Shown here piece after piece: positions 43,392-52,164 of a stretch of 64,000 nucleotides of DNA. The first letter of the stretch is position 1; every line of letters begins with the position of its first letter. The translations under genes and the position numbers were made by a program. Under the pieces are notes generated by a model. It was not told the origin of the DNA. It made no database searches and was given only the letters and a program-made list of their open reading frames with translations. The DNA comes from Chryseobacterium sp. SORGH_AS_0447 (GTDB taxonomy: Bacteria; Bacteroidota; Bacteroidia; Flavobacteriales; Weeksellaceae), in assembly GCF_030818695.1 (NCBI RefSeq), contig NZ_JAUTAR010000001.1, positions 2,598,501 to 2,662,500 on the forward strand, given 5' to 3'.

Positions 43392-44381
43392 TTAGTTAGG
43401 AACCTGTGCTTTTTCGTAAATTAATCCTTCGGATTTCAATTCTTTCCAGAAATCGGAAGAGATATTTTCTTTCCAGGCTTTTACATTGTCTTCCACCTGT
43501 TCCGGCTTGCTGGCTCCCGGGATGATTGATACAAATTCATCAGCTGCAAGAACGAACTGAAGCGCTGCATGGGTAATGGTTGTCCCGTATCTTTTGGCAA
43601 TTTCCTCAATCTTTTCACGTTTTTCTGTCATGCCTTTCGGGATCACATCTTTATAGTTATACCTTGGCCTGCCGTTGATAAATCCGGAATTGTATCCTGC
43701 TCCGGAAACGAGCTTCACACCGGCTTTTTTTACAGCAGGAAGCAATCGGTCAATCGCGTCCTCATGTTCAAGGATTGAATATTGCGTTGCTGAAAGACAG
43801 ATGTCCGGATCGGCAGAATCCAGGCAGTCCAGGATCGGCTCTATTTTATTAACGCCCATTCCCCAGGCTTTGATTACGCCCTGTTCTCGAAGTTCAGATA
43901 ATACTTTAAAAGCACCTGCTCTCGCCTGTTTTAAAAAATAATCGTAACGATCACCCACCTGGTCTTCGGAAAGATCATGAACATATACAATATCGATATG
44001 GTCCAATCTTAATCTTTCCAAGCTTTCTTCAATCGATCTTTTAATAGCATCTGCCGTATAATTGTGTTCAAAATCGAATGGTAAAGGATCCTGCCACATG
44101 GTTGGCGGCACTTCATCTTCAGCAACTTCCACGAAAAGGCGTCCTACTTTTGTGGACAAAACAAATTCATCACGGTTCTGCCCGTGCAGGAAGTTTCCGA
44201 ATCTTCTTTCGCTTTTTGTGAGACCGTACCACGGTGATGTATCGTAATAGCGGATTCCCAGGTCCCATGCCTTTTGTAAAACTTCATAAGATTGCCCGTC
44301 GGTAAGGGCTTCAAAGGCTGTACCGATGGCTACTCCGCCTAGACCCAGCTGGTGTTTTTCCGTTAAAATGTCTGGTTTCAT
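43392..44381 (-). CDS. Aldo/keto reductase, D-threo-aldose 1-dehydrogenase-like
   Basis: This 329-aa TIM-barrel oxidoreductase has catalytic Asp/Tyr in IRYYDTSPWYGLTKSERRFG, Lys in LSTKVGR and His in VHDLSED. The segment LGLGGVAIG and the large insertion before LRLDHIDIVYVHD fit the L-fucose/D-threo-aldose dehydrogenase or pyridoxal 4-dehydrogenase branch. The reaction would be NAD(P)-dependent oxidation of a sugar or reduction of a carbonyl; the substrate is not deducible. Monocistronic. Confidence 0.88.
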   Translation of the reverse strand: MKPDILTEKHQLGLGGVAIGTAFEALTDGQSYEVLQKAWDLGIRYYDTSPWYGLTKSERRFGNFLHGQNRDEFVLSTKVGRLFVEVAEDEVPPTMWQDPLPFDFEHNYTADAIKRSIEESLERLRLDHIDIVYVHDLSEDQVGDRYDYFLKQARAGAFKVLSELREQGVIKAWGMGVNKIEPILDCLDSADPDICLSATQYSILEHEDAIDRLLPAVKKAGVKLVSGAGYNSGFINGRPRYNYKDVIPKGMTEKREKIEEIAKRYGTTITHAALQFVLAADEFVSIIPGASKPEQVEDNVKAWKENISSDFWKELKSEGLIYEKAQVPN

Positions 44382-44535
44382 ATACTAGTGTTTAAGATTT
44401 GGTTTCAGTATAGGATACAAACATCGTGCAGGGAATTCGGAAAGGCTGAAGGATCCGTGATAATAAATACCACAATACCGTCCTTTGGCGTTATTCTTGA
44501 AGCTTAATTCACACCACTACAATATCATTTAAAAT

Positions 44536-45813
44536 ATGAAAAAGCACATCGTCATTGTCGGCGGAGGTTTTGCAGGAATCAACCTTATCAAATCTCTTGT
44601 GAATGATAAAAGGTTCAGAATAACACTGGTTGACAAAAACAACTATCACTTTTTCCCGCCTCTAATTTATCAGGTAGCCACTTCATTTATCGAAGCATCA
44701 AACATCAGTTATCCGTTCCGGAAAATGATTTCAAAATACAGGAATGTTAATTTTCATATGGGAAGCCTTATGAATGTAGACCATGAGCACAATTCCATCA
44801 AAACAGACAGCGGTGTTCTTCAATATGACTATCTTGTTTTGGCCCTAGGTACTGAAACCAATTATTTCGGGATGGAAAACGTAAAGAAATGCTCTCTATC
44901 GATGAAAACCATTGATGAAGCACTGTATTTGCGGAATTACATGCTGCTGACCCTTGAGGAAGCTGCCCGAAATAAAAACATCAGAGAAGCACAGAAATTA
45001 CAGAACATCGTTATAGCCGGAGGCGGACCGACCGGGGTGGAACTTGCCGGGATGATTGCAGAAATGGGAAGCTATATCGCTGAGAAAGAATATCCTGAAA
45101 TTAAGCTCAGCCTTTCCAATATCTATTTAATCGACGCACTTCCTACTTTACTCTCGCCGATGAGCAAGATGGCTCAGGAAGCAGCCCATGAAAAACTGAC
45201 GAAGCTTGGTGTGAAGATTATATTAAATGTAGCCGTAAAAGATTATATAGACCAGAAAGTAATTTTGTCCGACGGACGCACGATTGATACGGAAACCCTG
45301 ATCTGGACCTCCGGAGTCATCGGGCGTGAAGTTCCCGGATTGCCTGCGGAAAGCATTGGAAAAGGAAGAAGAATACTTGTGGATGCTTATAATAAAGTGG
45401 AAGGCATGAATAATGTTTACGCATTGGGAGACATTTCTTTACAGCTGACCGATAAAAATTTTCCTAAAGGACATCCGCAGCTGGCTCAGGTGGCCATTCA
45501 GCATGCGCTGAATTTAGGAAAGAACCTTAAAAGAATGGAGGAAGGAAAAGAGCAGACTCCTTTTACATATAACAATAAAGGAAGCATGGCCATCATTTCG
45601 AAATTCAATGCGGTCGTGGATCTGCCGAAGTTTTCTTATAAAGGATTTATTGCGTGGCTTACGTGGCTGTTTATCCATATCATTCCGTTGGTTACCTTCA
45701 GGAGCAAAGCGCGTCTGGCATTCAACTGGCTGAGATTATTCATTACCAACAATCCGTCTATCCGCCTTATTTTACGTCCTAAGAAAGAAACGGGACAATA
45801 TGAACAATTTTAA
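44536..45813 (+). CDS. Type II NADH dehydrogenase (NDH-2)-like flavoprotein
   Basis: This 425-aa protein has two dinucleotide-binding motifs: FAD at 5-15 (IVIVGGGFAGINL) and NAD(P) at about 158 (IVIAGGGPTGVELAG). The conserved VYALGDIS near residue 298 closes the FAD site, and a C-terminal helix around WLTWLFIHIIPLV probably attaches to the membrane. NDH-2 passes electrons from NADH to quinone without proton pumping. The ClC gene follows 67 bases later on the same strand. Confidence 0.9.
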   Translation: MKKHIVIVGGGFAGINLIKSLVNDKRFRITLVDKNNYHFFPPLIYQVATSFIEASNISYPFRKMISKYRNVNFHMGSLMNVDHEHNSIKTDSGVLQYDYLVLALGTETNYFGMENVKKCSLSMKTIDEALYLRNYMLLTLEEAARNKNIREAQKLQNIVIAGGGPTGVELAGMIAEMGSYIAEKEYPEIKLSLSNIYLIDALPTLLSPMSKMAQEAAHEKLTKLGVKIILNVAVKDYIDQKVILSDGRTIDTETLIWTSGVIGREVPGLPAESIGKGRRILVDAYNKVEGMNNVYALGDISLQLTDKNFPKGHPQLAQVAIQHALNLGKNLKRMEEGKEQTPFTYNNKGSMAIISKFNAVVDLPKFSYKGFIAWLTWLFIHIIPLVTFRSKARLAFNWLRLFITNNPSIRLILRPKKETGQYEQF

Positions 45814-45880
45814 AGTTCCTGATATATTTCATAAATTTACGGGCCGTAACAATTCGGTTGCGGATTAAAATTTCCCGAAA

Positions 45881-47725
45881 GTGAATATTCATAATAAAAA
45901 AAAGTTTCTTAGCTTCCTGAAGTTTAAAAGAGACTTTCAGAAGTATGGACTCGAAAAAGCACGCAGCTTCGAAATTATCCTGCATTGGCTGAATAACCGG
46001 CTCAGCCGAAATCAGTTCCTGGTATTGTCCGGGATATTGGTCGGATGCTCGGCAGGTCTGGCCGGTGTGGTGCTGAAAACTTTGGTTCACAATATTCATC
46101 ATTTTATTACGACGGAAGTTCATTTCGAGTATCAGATCCTGTTTTACGTCGTTTTTCCTTTCCTGGGAATTGTCCTGACAACGATGATTGTCCTGACGAT
46201 ATTTAAAGGCCAGGACCGGAAAGGAATAGGGGCTATTTTGTATGAGATTGCCCAGAATTCCAGCATTGTTTCCTCAGTAAAAATGTATTCGCAGATCGTA
46301 CAGAGTGCTGTTACCGTTGGATTGGGAGGTTCTGCCGGACTGGAAAGCCCGATTGCCGTCACGGGAGCTGCAATCGGTTCCAATTTTGCACAGACTTACC
46401 GCCTGAGCTATAAGGAACGTACCTTACTGCTTGCGGCAGGAGCAACAGCGGGGATTGCATCTGCTTTCAATGCACCAATCGCCGGAATCATGTTTGCATT
46501 CGAGATCCTTCTAACGGGAGTTGTATTTACTGATTTTATCCCTTTGGTTGTAGCTGCAGTCTGCGGAAGTTTACTGTCCCGGATTCTTCTTCAGGAAGAT
46601 GTGCTTTTCCGGTTTTATACCCGCGAAGCTTTTAATTATAAAAACGTTCCGTACTATCTTATTTTAGGAATCGTGACGGGACTTTATGCCAGATACTTCG
46701 TTCTCGTTTCGCAAAAGGTCGAGCATTTTATTAAAGGACTGAATATGTCCAGGCTGAGGAAAGCCATGTTCGGCGGTGCGGTGTTGTCGCTGCTGTGTGT
46801 CCTTTTCCCGCCTTTATTTGGAGAAGGCTACGACACGGTGAAAGCTTTTACCAACGGAAATACCCATTACATTATCCAAAACAGTTTTTTCAGGTATTTT
46901 GAAATTAAAAATTTCACCATCATTATTTTCCTGATCCTCGTTTTGTTGTTAAAGGCATTTGCCACTTCTTTTACCATTTTCAGCGGCGGGAACGGCGGAA
47001 ATTTTGCCCCTTCACTTTTTGCCGGAGGAACGGTGGGCTATTTATTTGCGATTGTCTGCCAGCAGATCGGCTTTACGGATGTTCCGGTGACGAATCTAGT
47101 CCTGGTCGGGATGGCCGGAGCAATGAGCGGGGTAATGTATGCTCCTTTAACTGCGATTTTCCTAATTGCGGAATCCAGTTTCGGATATGACCTTTTTATT
47201 CCGCTGATGATCGCTTCGATTATTTCTTACCTGATTGCCAAGTGGTTCTCCCCTATTTCGCCTGAGTTGAAGTCGCTGGCAGATCAGGGGAAAATATTTA
47301 CCAACAAGCACGACAAAAATTTATTGTTTTCGCTGAAAACAGAAGATTTTATCGACCGCTATTCCCAGGCAATCAACGAAAAAGCTCCCATCGCGGAATT
47401 GTTTGAACTGGTAAAAAACGGAAATAAAAATATTTTTGCGGTTGTAAATGATGATAAAGTCCTGCGTGGAATTTTAACGCTGGACGATATCCGGCCTTAC
47501 CTTTTCAGCAATACGGAAGTTTCCGCTGATATCAGCCAAATAATGAAAGCACCGCCTGCCGTGATCCATCCGGAAAACCAGCCGCTGGAAATCCTTCAAG
47601 CATTTGATGATACCGGGGTATGGAATCTGCCGGTAGTGAATCAGAACAACATATTCATCGGATTTATTTCCAAATCGACCATCCTGATGAGCTACCGACA
47701 GCTGCTGAAAGAGTATTCAGAATAA
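45881..47725 (+). CDS. ClC family chloride channel/transporter with CBS domains
   Basis: This 614-aa protein starts at a GTG codon (GTGAATATTCATAATAAA); no ATG lies close by in frame before the first helix. The membrane part (about 45-440) has the gating-glutamate motif GLESPIAVTG and the FSGGNGGNFAPSLFAGG signature. Two CBS domains follow (about 475-600, ILTLDDIRPYL and the late FIGFISKSTILM). The gating glutamate is kept, which is compatible with Cl-/H+ exchange. It may share transcription with the NDH-2 gene. A perfect palindromic terminator follows. Confidence 0.92.
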   Translation: MNIHNKKKFLSFLKFKRDFQKYGLEKARSFEIILHWLNNRLSRNQFLVLSGILVGCSAGLAGVVLKTLVHNIHHFITTEVHFEYQILFYVVFPFLGIVLTTMIVLTIFKGQDRKGIGAILYEIAQNSSIVSSVKMYSQIVQSAVTVGLGGSAGLESPIAVTGAAIGSNFAQTYRLSYKERTLLLAAGATAGIASAFNAPIAGIMFAFEILLTGVVFTDFIPLVVAAVCGSLLSRILLQEDVLFRFYTREAFNYKNVPYYLILGIVTGLYARYFVLVSQKVEHFIKGLNMSRLRKAMFGGAVLSLLCVLFPPLFGEGYDTVKAFTNGNTHYIIQNSFFRYFEIKNFTIIIFLILVLLLKAFATSFTIFSGGNGGNFAPSLFAGGTVGYLFAIVCQQIGFTDVPVTNLVLVGMAGAMSGVMYAPLTAIFLIAESSFGYDLFIPLMIASIISYLIAKWFSPISPELKSLADQGKIFTNKHDKNLLFSLKTEDFIDRYSQAINEKAPIAELFELVKNGNKNIFAVVNDDKVLRGILTLDDIRPYLFSNTEVSADISQIMKAPPAVIHPENQPLEILQAFDDTGVWNLPVVNQNNIFIGFISKSTILMSYRQLLKEYSE

Positions 47726-47756
47726 AAGTTCAGAATGAGTTAAATAACCTAAAATA

Positions 47757-47792
47757 AAATCCGTCCGGAAAATTTTCCGGACGGATTTTTTG
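47757..47792. terminator. Palindromic terminator of the ClC gene
   Basis: A loopless 32-base perfect palindrome has arms aaatccgtccggaaaa (47757-47772) and ttttccggacggattt (47773-47788), followed by T residues. It also lies downstream of the convergent aldo/keto reductase gene. Confidence 0.85.
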
Positions 47793-47865
47793 TTTAAAGT
47801 AACAAAAGGTTATTTGACATGTGAATTACCTAAGATTCAAATAAAAGCTTCCGGCATCGATTCTG

Positions 47866-48816
47866 TTAATTGAAATCGGATGCTTTATCAAGCCGTTCGA
47901 TATCTTCACGATCCAAACTAAGCTCAGGCGCTGCGAATAAAGTTTCAAGCTGGGATTCACTGGTGGCACTTACGATGGGGGCGGTAACGAACGGATTGGC
48001 AAGAAGCCAGGCCAGCGCAACGGCTGCCGGTTTCGAATTGTGTTTGCTGCTGATTTCATCCAGTACTTTCAGTACTTCAAGGCCTTTTGGATTCAGGTAT
48101 TTCCTCACACCTTCTCCGCGCTGGCTTTTAGACAGATCGGATTCATCGCGGTATTTACCGGTCAGGAATCCCGCGGCAAGGGACCAATACGGAAATACAC
48201 TTAACCCGTATTCTTCAGCCAAAGGTGCATAATTTTTTTCAAAACCTTCTCTTTCCATTAAATTGAAATGCGGCTGCAGAGCAACATATTTCGGAAGGTT
48301 ATGCTCTTCGGCAGTTTTAAAAGATTCTTTCAGCCTTTCCGGGGATATGTTTGAAGCAGCGATGTAACGTACTTTTCCGGCTTTTATAACTTCATCATAG
48401 GCTGACAATGTTTCTTCAACCGGAGTCTGCTTGTCATCAAAATGCGTATAATAAAGATCGATGTGGTCGGTCTGAAGCCTTTGGAGCGATTCGTCCACAG
48501 ATTTTAAAATATGTTTTCTGCTGATATCAAAACCGTGCTCTTTTGTTTCGGAGCCAACTTTGGTGGCAATAACCAGGTCGTTGCGGTTGCCCCGGTTTTT
48601 CATCCATTTCCCGATGATCTCTTCGGACTGGCCGCCTTTGCCGTTTACCCACCAGGAATACGTATCAGCAGTGTCAATAAAATTAAACCCTCCTGCAAAG
48701 AATTTATCAAGAATTTCAAAAGACTGCTTTTCATCCAGGGTCCATCCGAAAACATTTCCGCCGAAATTAATCGGGGCTATCGATAAGTCGGTATTTTTAA
48801 TGGTTCTCTTTTCCAT
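47866..48816 (-). CDS. Aldo/keto reductase
   Basis: This 316-aa TIM-barrel enzyme has the catalytic tetrad in order: Asp/Tyr in FNFIDTADTYSWW, Lys in VIATKVG and His in YYTHFDD. The NADPH-binding end is PIVSATSESQLETL. It resembles the YajO/general-stress Tas-like group. Substrate unknown. Monocistronic and convergent with ClC. Confidence 0.9.
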   Translation of the reverse strand: MEKRTIKNTDLSIAPINFGGNVFGWTLDEKQSFEILDKFFAGGFNFIDTADTYSWWVNGKGGQSEEIIGKWMKNRGNRNDLVIATKVGSETKEHGFDISRKHILKSVDESLQRLQTDHIDLYYTHFDDKQTPVEETLSAYDEVIKAGKVRYIAASNISPERLKESFKTAEEHNLPKYVALQPHFNLMEREGFEKNYAPLAEEYGLSVFPYWSLAAGFLTGKYRDESDLSKSQRGEGVRKYLNPKGLEVLKVLDEISSKHNSKPAAVALAWLLANPFVTAPIVSATSESQLETLFAAPELSLDREDIERLDKASDFN

Positions 48817-49083
48817 AAGATTATTTTGTGATTAAATGATTAATGGTATTCCTAAAGATACTGAATTTATTTTTGAATATGTGCTGATTGCTCAAGGATA
48901 AATTAATTATGGGCTGCTCTTCAACTTCATCAGAGATCAAAATTTAATACAGTGCGCAAAAAACCTTCTATATCTTTACGTTTTAGCAATAATCAACTGT
49001 ATAATCCACTCAGCTTTTTAATTTTTAAACCATTTTTACAATGTAATGTTCAAAGAAGATACTGCATATTGTATTTAATTCTT

Positions 49084-49091
49084 AAATTTGG
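49084..49091 (+). promoter_or_regulatory. -7 promoter box very close to a start codon
   Basis: TAAATTTG matches TAnnTTTG and ends three bases before the ATG at 49095. If used, the transcript would have no leader or almost none. Confidence 0.4.
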
Positions 49092-49094
49092 CTT

Positions 49095-49562
49095 ATGCGA
49101 AAAAACTTGTATCTGATTCTTTTATCATGTTCCCTTGTAAGCTGCTACACGTACCAGGTTAAAAAGCAACCGGCTCCTGCTGTGGCAGACAATAATACAT
49201 CTCCACAAAACGGTACAGATCCTGCGGCGGCTTCTGCAAAAATGAAAAGAGCAGGGGCTGAATCCCAAAATGTAAACCAACAACCGCCTGTTCCGGTAAA
49301 TGTTCAGCAGAAACTGGCTCCTAATAAAAATTTTAAAATAGATGTAGACGGCAAAAGCTATAAAATCATCGTAGACCGTTGGGAAAGCGACAGCTTAGTA
49401 GCGCATCCGGTTCATAATCCTAAGAGGACGTTAAAATTCCATAAGAATCAGATCAACGCCGACAGAATTGCCGAAAAACGATTTTCACAGCCTATTGCCG
49501 ATATTATTACGATTGCTGTGTATGCCGGTGCCGGTGTAGGAATCTGGTATCTTCTGCAGTAA
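49095..49562 (+). CDS. Lipoprotein of unknown function with C-terminal membrane segment
   Basis: This 155-aa protein has a lipoprotein signal (MRKNLYLILLSCSLVSC, Cys17), a low-complexity Pro/Ala/Gln linker (20-75), a small folded core (KNFKIDVDGKSYKIIVDRWESDSL), and a C-terminal hydrophobic helix (IADIITIAVYAGAGVGIWYLL). The combination suggests an anchored envelope protein. No family was recognised. A bidirectional terminator follows at 49785. Confidence 0.75.
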   Translation: MRKNLYLILLSCSLVSCYTYQVKKQPAPAVADNNTSPQNGTDPAAASAKMKRAGAESQNVNQQPPVPVNVQQKLAPNKNFKIDVDGKSYKIIVDRWESDSLVAHPVHNPKRTLKFHKNQINADRIAEKRFSQPIADIITIAVYAGAGVGIWYLLQ

Positions 49563-49601
49563 TTCTGCTAATGAACGTTAAGATGTAACAATAGATTGAT
49601 T

Positions 49602-49637
49602 GGCAGGCTGGGAGCAGGAAGCGGAGTGTGGGAAGTT
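49602..49637 (-). repeat. Dispersed repeat family A, copy 6 (reverse)
   Basis: Read on the minus strand, AACTTCCCACACTCCGCTTC followed by CTGCTCCCAGCCTGCCA belongs to the family. It is the only copy in this orientation. Confidence 0.55.
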
Positions 49638-49784
49638 CTCTAATGTTATACAATCAGATGGTTCTCCTTGTAAAGTTTTGTTTAAAATCCTGACTTAACG
49701 AAATCAATTTTTACCAGGATGAATGACTGAAAATAAATTAAACCCCAATAGAAATTTTAGCTTAGCTAACTGAAATACATAAAA

Positions 49785-49816
49785 AAAATACCGGTTTTAA
49801 AACCGGTATTTTTTTT
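49785..49816. terminator. Bidirectional terminator
   Basis: The palindrome aaaataccggtttt (49785-49798) with aaaaccggtatttt lies between converging genes and has a T-run on each strand. Confidence 0.85.
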
Positions 49817-49834
49817 ATAAATGTTTGATTCAGA

Positions 49835-50644
49835 TTAAATTTCTCCCATTACATACATGTTTTCCATTGTTGGAACCGGGCTGCCTCCCTGTTTTTCCAA
49901 AGTAATGGCAAATGCCTGGGCCTTCGGAATGTTGGCAAGGGCAATTTTGCTGTCTTTCTCTTCGGTATACATTCCTGCATTTACTGGTTTTCCGTCTTCG
50001 ATCGCCCAAAGCTGGTACTGCATTCCTTCCGGAGCCTTCGGCAGTTTTTCTGCATCTAGGTAGACGGCTTTGGTCTTGGTATCCCAGAAGACCATAGCTT
50101 TTGAATCCGTATGTTTTTCAACGCCTTTCAGCATGACCATTTTCATATCAGGATTGGAAACCATTTCCATTTTCCTGTTCATTTTCTCCATTGCAAAATC
50201 CTGGGTTCTCTTTTCAGCCTGTATCCCTGCAATTTCTTTCTTCGTCTGCGCCTGCTCGTTCATCCAGAAAAGATTTCCGGCAATACTGATCAGGAAAAGT
50301 ACCGAAGCAGCAATAGCAAAGGTCTTCCAGTTGTTGTTTCCCTGAATTTTAATTTCCTCCTGTGGTCTCGCTGCAGGAATATCCGCAGCAAACACAGTTT
50401 GTTTCTCTTCAGCAGTCTGCTCCTGCTGTATCTTATTCCAGATCTTTGATTTCAAGTCCGTTGGAGGCGTCACAGCCTGTGCTGTAGCCAGATCTTCCAA
50501 AGTTTTTTGTGCTTCGTCAAAAGCCGCTTTTACTTCAGCATTGTTCTTCATGACACACTCCAAAATCCCGGCTTCTTCTGCAGAAGCAAGACCTAGAATA
50601 TAAGATTCTATAATTCCGGATGATATGTACTCTTTCGTATTCAA
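49835..50644 (-). CDS. Anti-sigma factor, RskA/RsmA-like
   Basis: This 269-aa protein has an N-terminal cytoplasmic anti-sigma domain (5-60, YISSGIIESYILGLASAEEA), a Gln/Glu-rich linker, one membrane helix (about 107-127, TFAIAASVLFLISIAGNLFW), a coiled region and a C-terminal RskA domain with MQYQLWAIEDGKPVNAGMYT and AQAFAITLEKQGG. In this family the protein holds its ECF sigma factor at the membrane until released. The stop/start spacing to the sigma gene at 50646 is one base, so the two are coupled. Confidence 0.9.
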   Translation of the reverse strand: MNTKEYISSGIIESYILGLASAEEAGILECVMKNNAEVKAAFDEAQKTLEDLATAQAVTPPTDLKSKIWNKIQQEQTAEEKQTVFAADIPAARPQEEIKIQGNNNWKTFAIAASVLFLISIAGNLFWMNEQAQTKKEIAGIQAEKRTQDFAMEKMNRKMEMVSNPDMKMVMLKGVEKHTDSKAMVFWDTKTKAVYLDAEKLPKAPEGMQYQLWAIEDGKPVNAGMYTEEKDSKIALANIPKAQAFAITLEKQGGSPVPTMENMYVMGEI

Positions 50645-50645
50645 T

Positions 50646-51215
50646 TTATTGATAATCTTTTAGCAAATCTTTTAATTTCATCAGCGCATTCCGCATCTTG
50701 GTTTTTACCGTTCCCAGCGGTATTTTGAGTTTTTCGGATATCTCATGCTGAGTGTATCCCTGATAATACGCGAGATTGATAAGTTCCTGCTTGTCAGTTT
50801 CCAGATTTTCCAACACCTTGTTGAATCCGATAAAATCAGATGAATCATTGGTTGTTGAAAGCTCTGCAGAATCATATACGAAATCCGGGAGTGATTGGTT
50901 TTTCAATTCGTTCTGAAAACTTTTGGATTTTAAATAATCGATCGCTGTGTTCCTTGCGATGTTGATCATCCAGGTATAGAACCTGCCTTTGGCAGCATCA
51001 TATTGATTGATGGAATTCCAGATTTTAACGAAAACATCCTGAATAATTTCTTCAGTGTATTCTTTAGACTGAACGATTCGGAGAATAACTCCATACAACG
51101 CACCGGAGTAGTTGTCATACAAATGATGAAAACCGGTTTCGTTTTTATCTTTTAGTAAAACGATAAGCTGCTCTTCCGAATAGTTTGTTTTAATAGTGGA
51201 TATTTTTGTTTCCAA
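50646..51215 (-). CDS. ECF-type RNA polymerase sigma factor (SigK-like)
   Basis: The protein has region 2 (FHHLYDNYSGALYGVILRIV; EIIQDVFVKIWNSI; FYTWMINIARNTAIDYLKS) and region 4 (ELINLAYYQGYTQHEISEKLKIPLGTVKTKMRNALMKLKDLL). The domain begins near NYSEEQLIVLL. The longest reading starts at ATG 51266, but its first 17 residues (MALKLFIIYFILLH) are hydrophobic and foreign to a sigma factor; a TTG at 51215 gives METKISTIKTNYSEEQ. I prefer the TTG, but the start is uncertain. The anti-sigma gene follows at one base. The pair faces the fasciclin gene. Confidence 0.85.
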   Translation of the reverse strand: METKISTIKTNYSEEQLIVLLKDKNETGFHHLYDNYSGALYGVILRIVQSKEYTEEIIQDVFVKIWNSINQYDAAKGRFYTWMINIARNTAIDYLKSKSFQNELKNQSLPDFVYDSAELSTTNDSSDFIGFNKVLENLETDKQELINLAYYQGYTQHEISEKLKIPLGTVKTKMRNALMKLKDLLKDYQ

Positions 51216-51278
51216 ATGTAGTAAAATAAAGTAAATAATAAACAATTTTAAAGCCATATTGTTCAATATTTTAAAAAA

Positions 51279-51292
51279 TTCTAAAATCCTTA
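51279..51292 (-). promoter_or_regulatory. Candidate ECF promoter element, copy 1
   Basis: Read on the minus strand, AAGGATTTTAGAAT lies upstream of the sigma gene. Similar sequences lie at 51327-51342 (AAAGATTAATACAGAA) and 52131-52146 (AAGGATTAATACGAAC), upstream of the fasciclin and ferritin-like genes. The match is tentative. Confidence 0.35.
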
Positions 51293-51326
51293 AAAAAAAT
51301 TTACATATAACCGATAATTTTTAAAG

Positions 51327-51342
51327 AAAGATTAATACAGAA
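51327..51342 (+). promoter_or_regulatory. Candidate ECF promoter element, copy 2
   Basis: AAAGATTAATACAGAA lies about 160 bases before the fasciclin ATG and shares GATTAATAC with copy 3 at 52131-52146. Confidence 0.35.
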
Positions 51343-51501
51343 TAAAAATTTTCTACTTTACGTGAAAAATATATATCTGTAAATCAGTAAGTTATGATTT
51401 AATTTGATTTTTTTTAATCTTTTTTAAATCTGAAATAAAACCGCCCTCGTAAATGAAGTCAGAACACATTCAAATACAACATTGAACTTAAAAATCGAAA
51501 A

Positions 51502-52071
51502 ATGAACACAAAATCAAAAATCACAGCTTTAGGAATGGTAATCCTTTCTTTCGCTTTCAGCGGAACGGCTACAGCGCAGCAGATGAAAGAAAAAACGGTA
51601 ATGGTGGGCGGTGCTCCGATGTATCCTTCTAAGAACATTATTGAAAATGCAGTAAATTCCAAAGATCATAAAACATTGGTAGCGGCGGTAAAAGCAGCAG
51701 GATTGGTAGAGACATTGCAAGGTTCAGGACCTTTCACGGTATTTGCTCCAACGGATGCAGCTTTCGCAAAACTTCCGAAAGGTACCGTAAGCAATCTGGT
51801 AAAACCAGAAAACAAAGCGACGCTTACAAAAATCTTAACGTATCATGTTCTTCCGGGAAGATACAGTGCTAAGCAGATCTGGGCAGAAGTAAAAGCCGGT
51901 AACGGTAAAGCCATGATGAAGACGGTAGAAGGTGAAGAACTTACGTTCTGGACAAAAGGCAAAAATCTCTATGTAAGAGATTCCAAAGGAAATGACGCAA
52001 AAGTAACGATTGCTGATGTAAATCAGTCAAATGGTGTTATTCATGTAATAGACACGGTGTTGATGCCGTAA
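51502..52071 (+). CDS. Secreted fasciclin-domain protein
   Basis: This 189-aa protein has a signal peptide ending at TATAQ (about residue 26). A single fasciclin domain (about 45-188) follows, with the conserved [28 protein letters not shown] and final [13 protein letters not shown]. Fasciclin proteins of this type are envelope or secreted proteins linked to adhesion or stress. The divergent ECF sigma/anti-sigma pair recalls the mycobacterial SigK/RskA pair that controls the fasciclin proteins MPT70/MPT83. A terminator follows, so it is not in one transcript with the next gene. Confidence 0.92.
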   Translation: MNTKSKITALGMVILSFAFSGTATAQQMKEKTVMVGGAPMYPSKNIIENAVNSKDHKTLVAAVKAAGLVETLQGSGPFTVFAPTDAAFAKLPKGTVSNLVKPENKATLTKILTYHVLPGRYSAKQIWAEVKAGNGKAMMKTVEGEELTFWTKGKNLYVRDSKGNDAKVTIADVNQSNGVIHVIDTVLMP

Positions 52072-52088
52072 TGGTTTCTTAGTTTTAT

Positions 52089-52116
52089 AAACAGCATAAA
52101 TTTTTTTATGCTGTTT
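52089..52116 (+). terminator. Terminator of the fasciclin gene
   Basis: The arms aaacagcataaa (52089-52100) and tttatgctgttt (52105-52116) are perfectly complementary. Confidence 0.75.
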
Positions 52117-52130
52117 TCTTTCTCTCTTTT

Positions 52131-52146
52131 AAGGATTAATACGAAC
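52131..52146 (+). promoter_or_regulatory. Candidate ECF promoter element, copy 3
   Basis: AAGGATTAATACGAAC lies 18 bases before the ferritin-like ATG and resembles the elements at 51279-51292 and 51327-51342. Confidence 0.4.
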
Positions 52147-52164
52147 GCTTAAATAAATAATATT

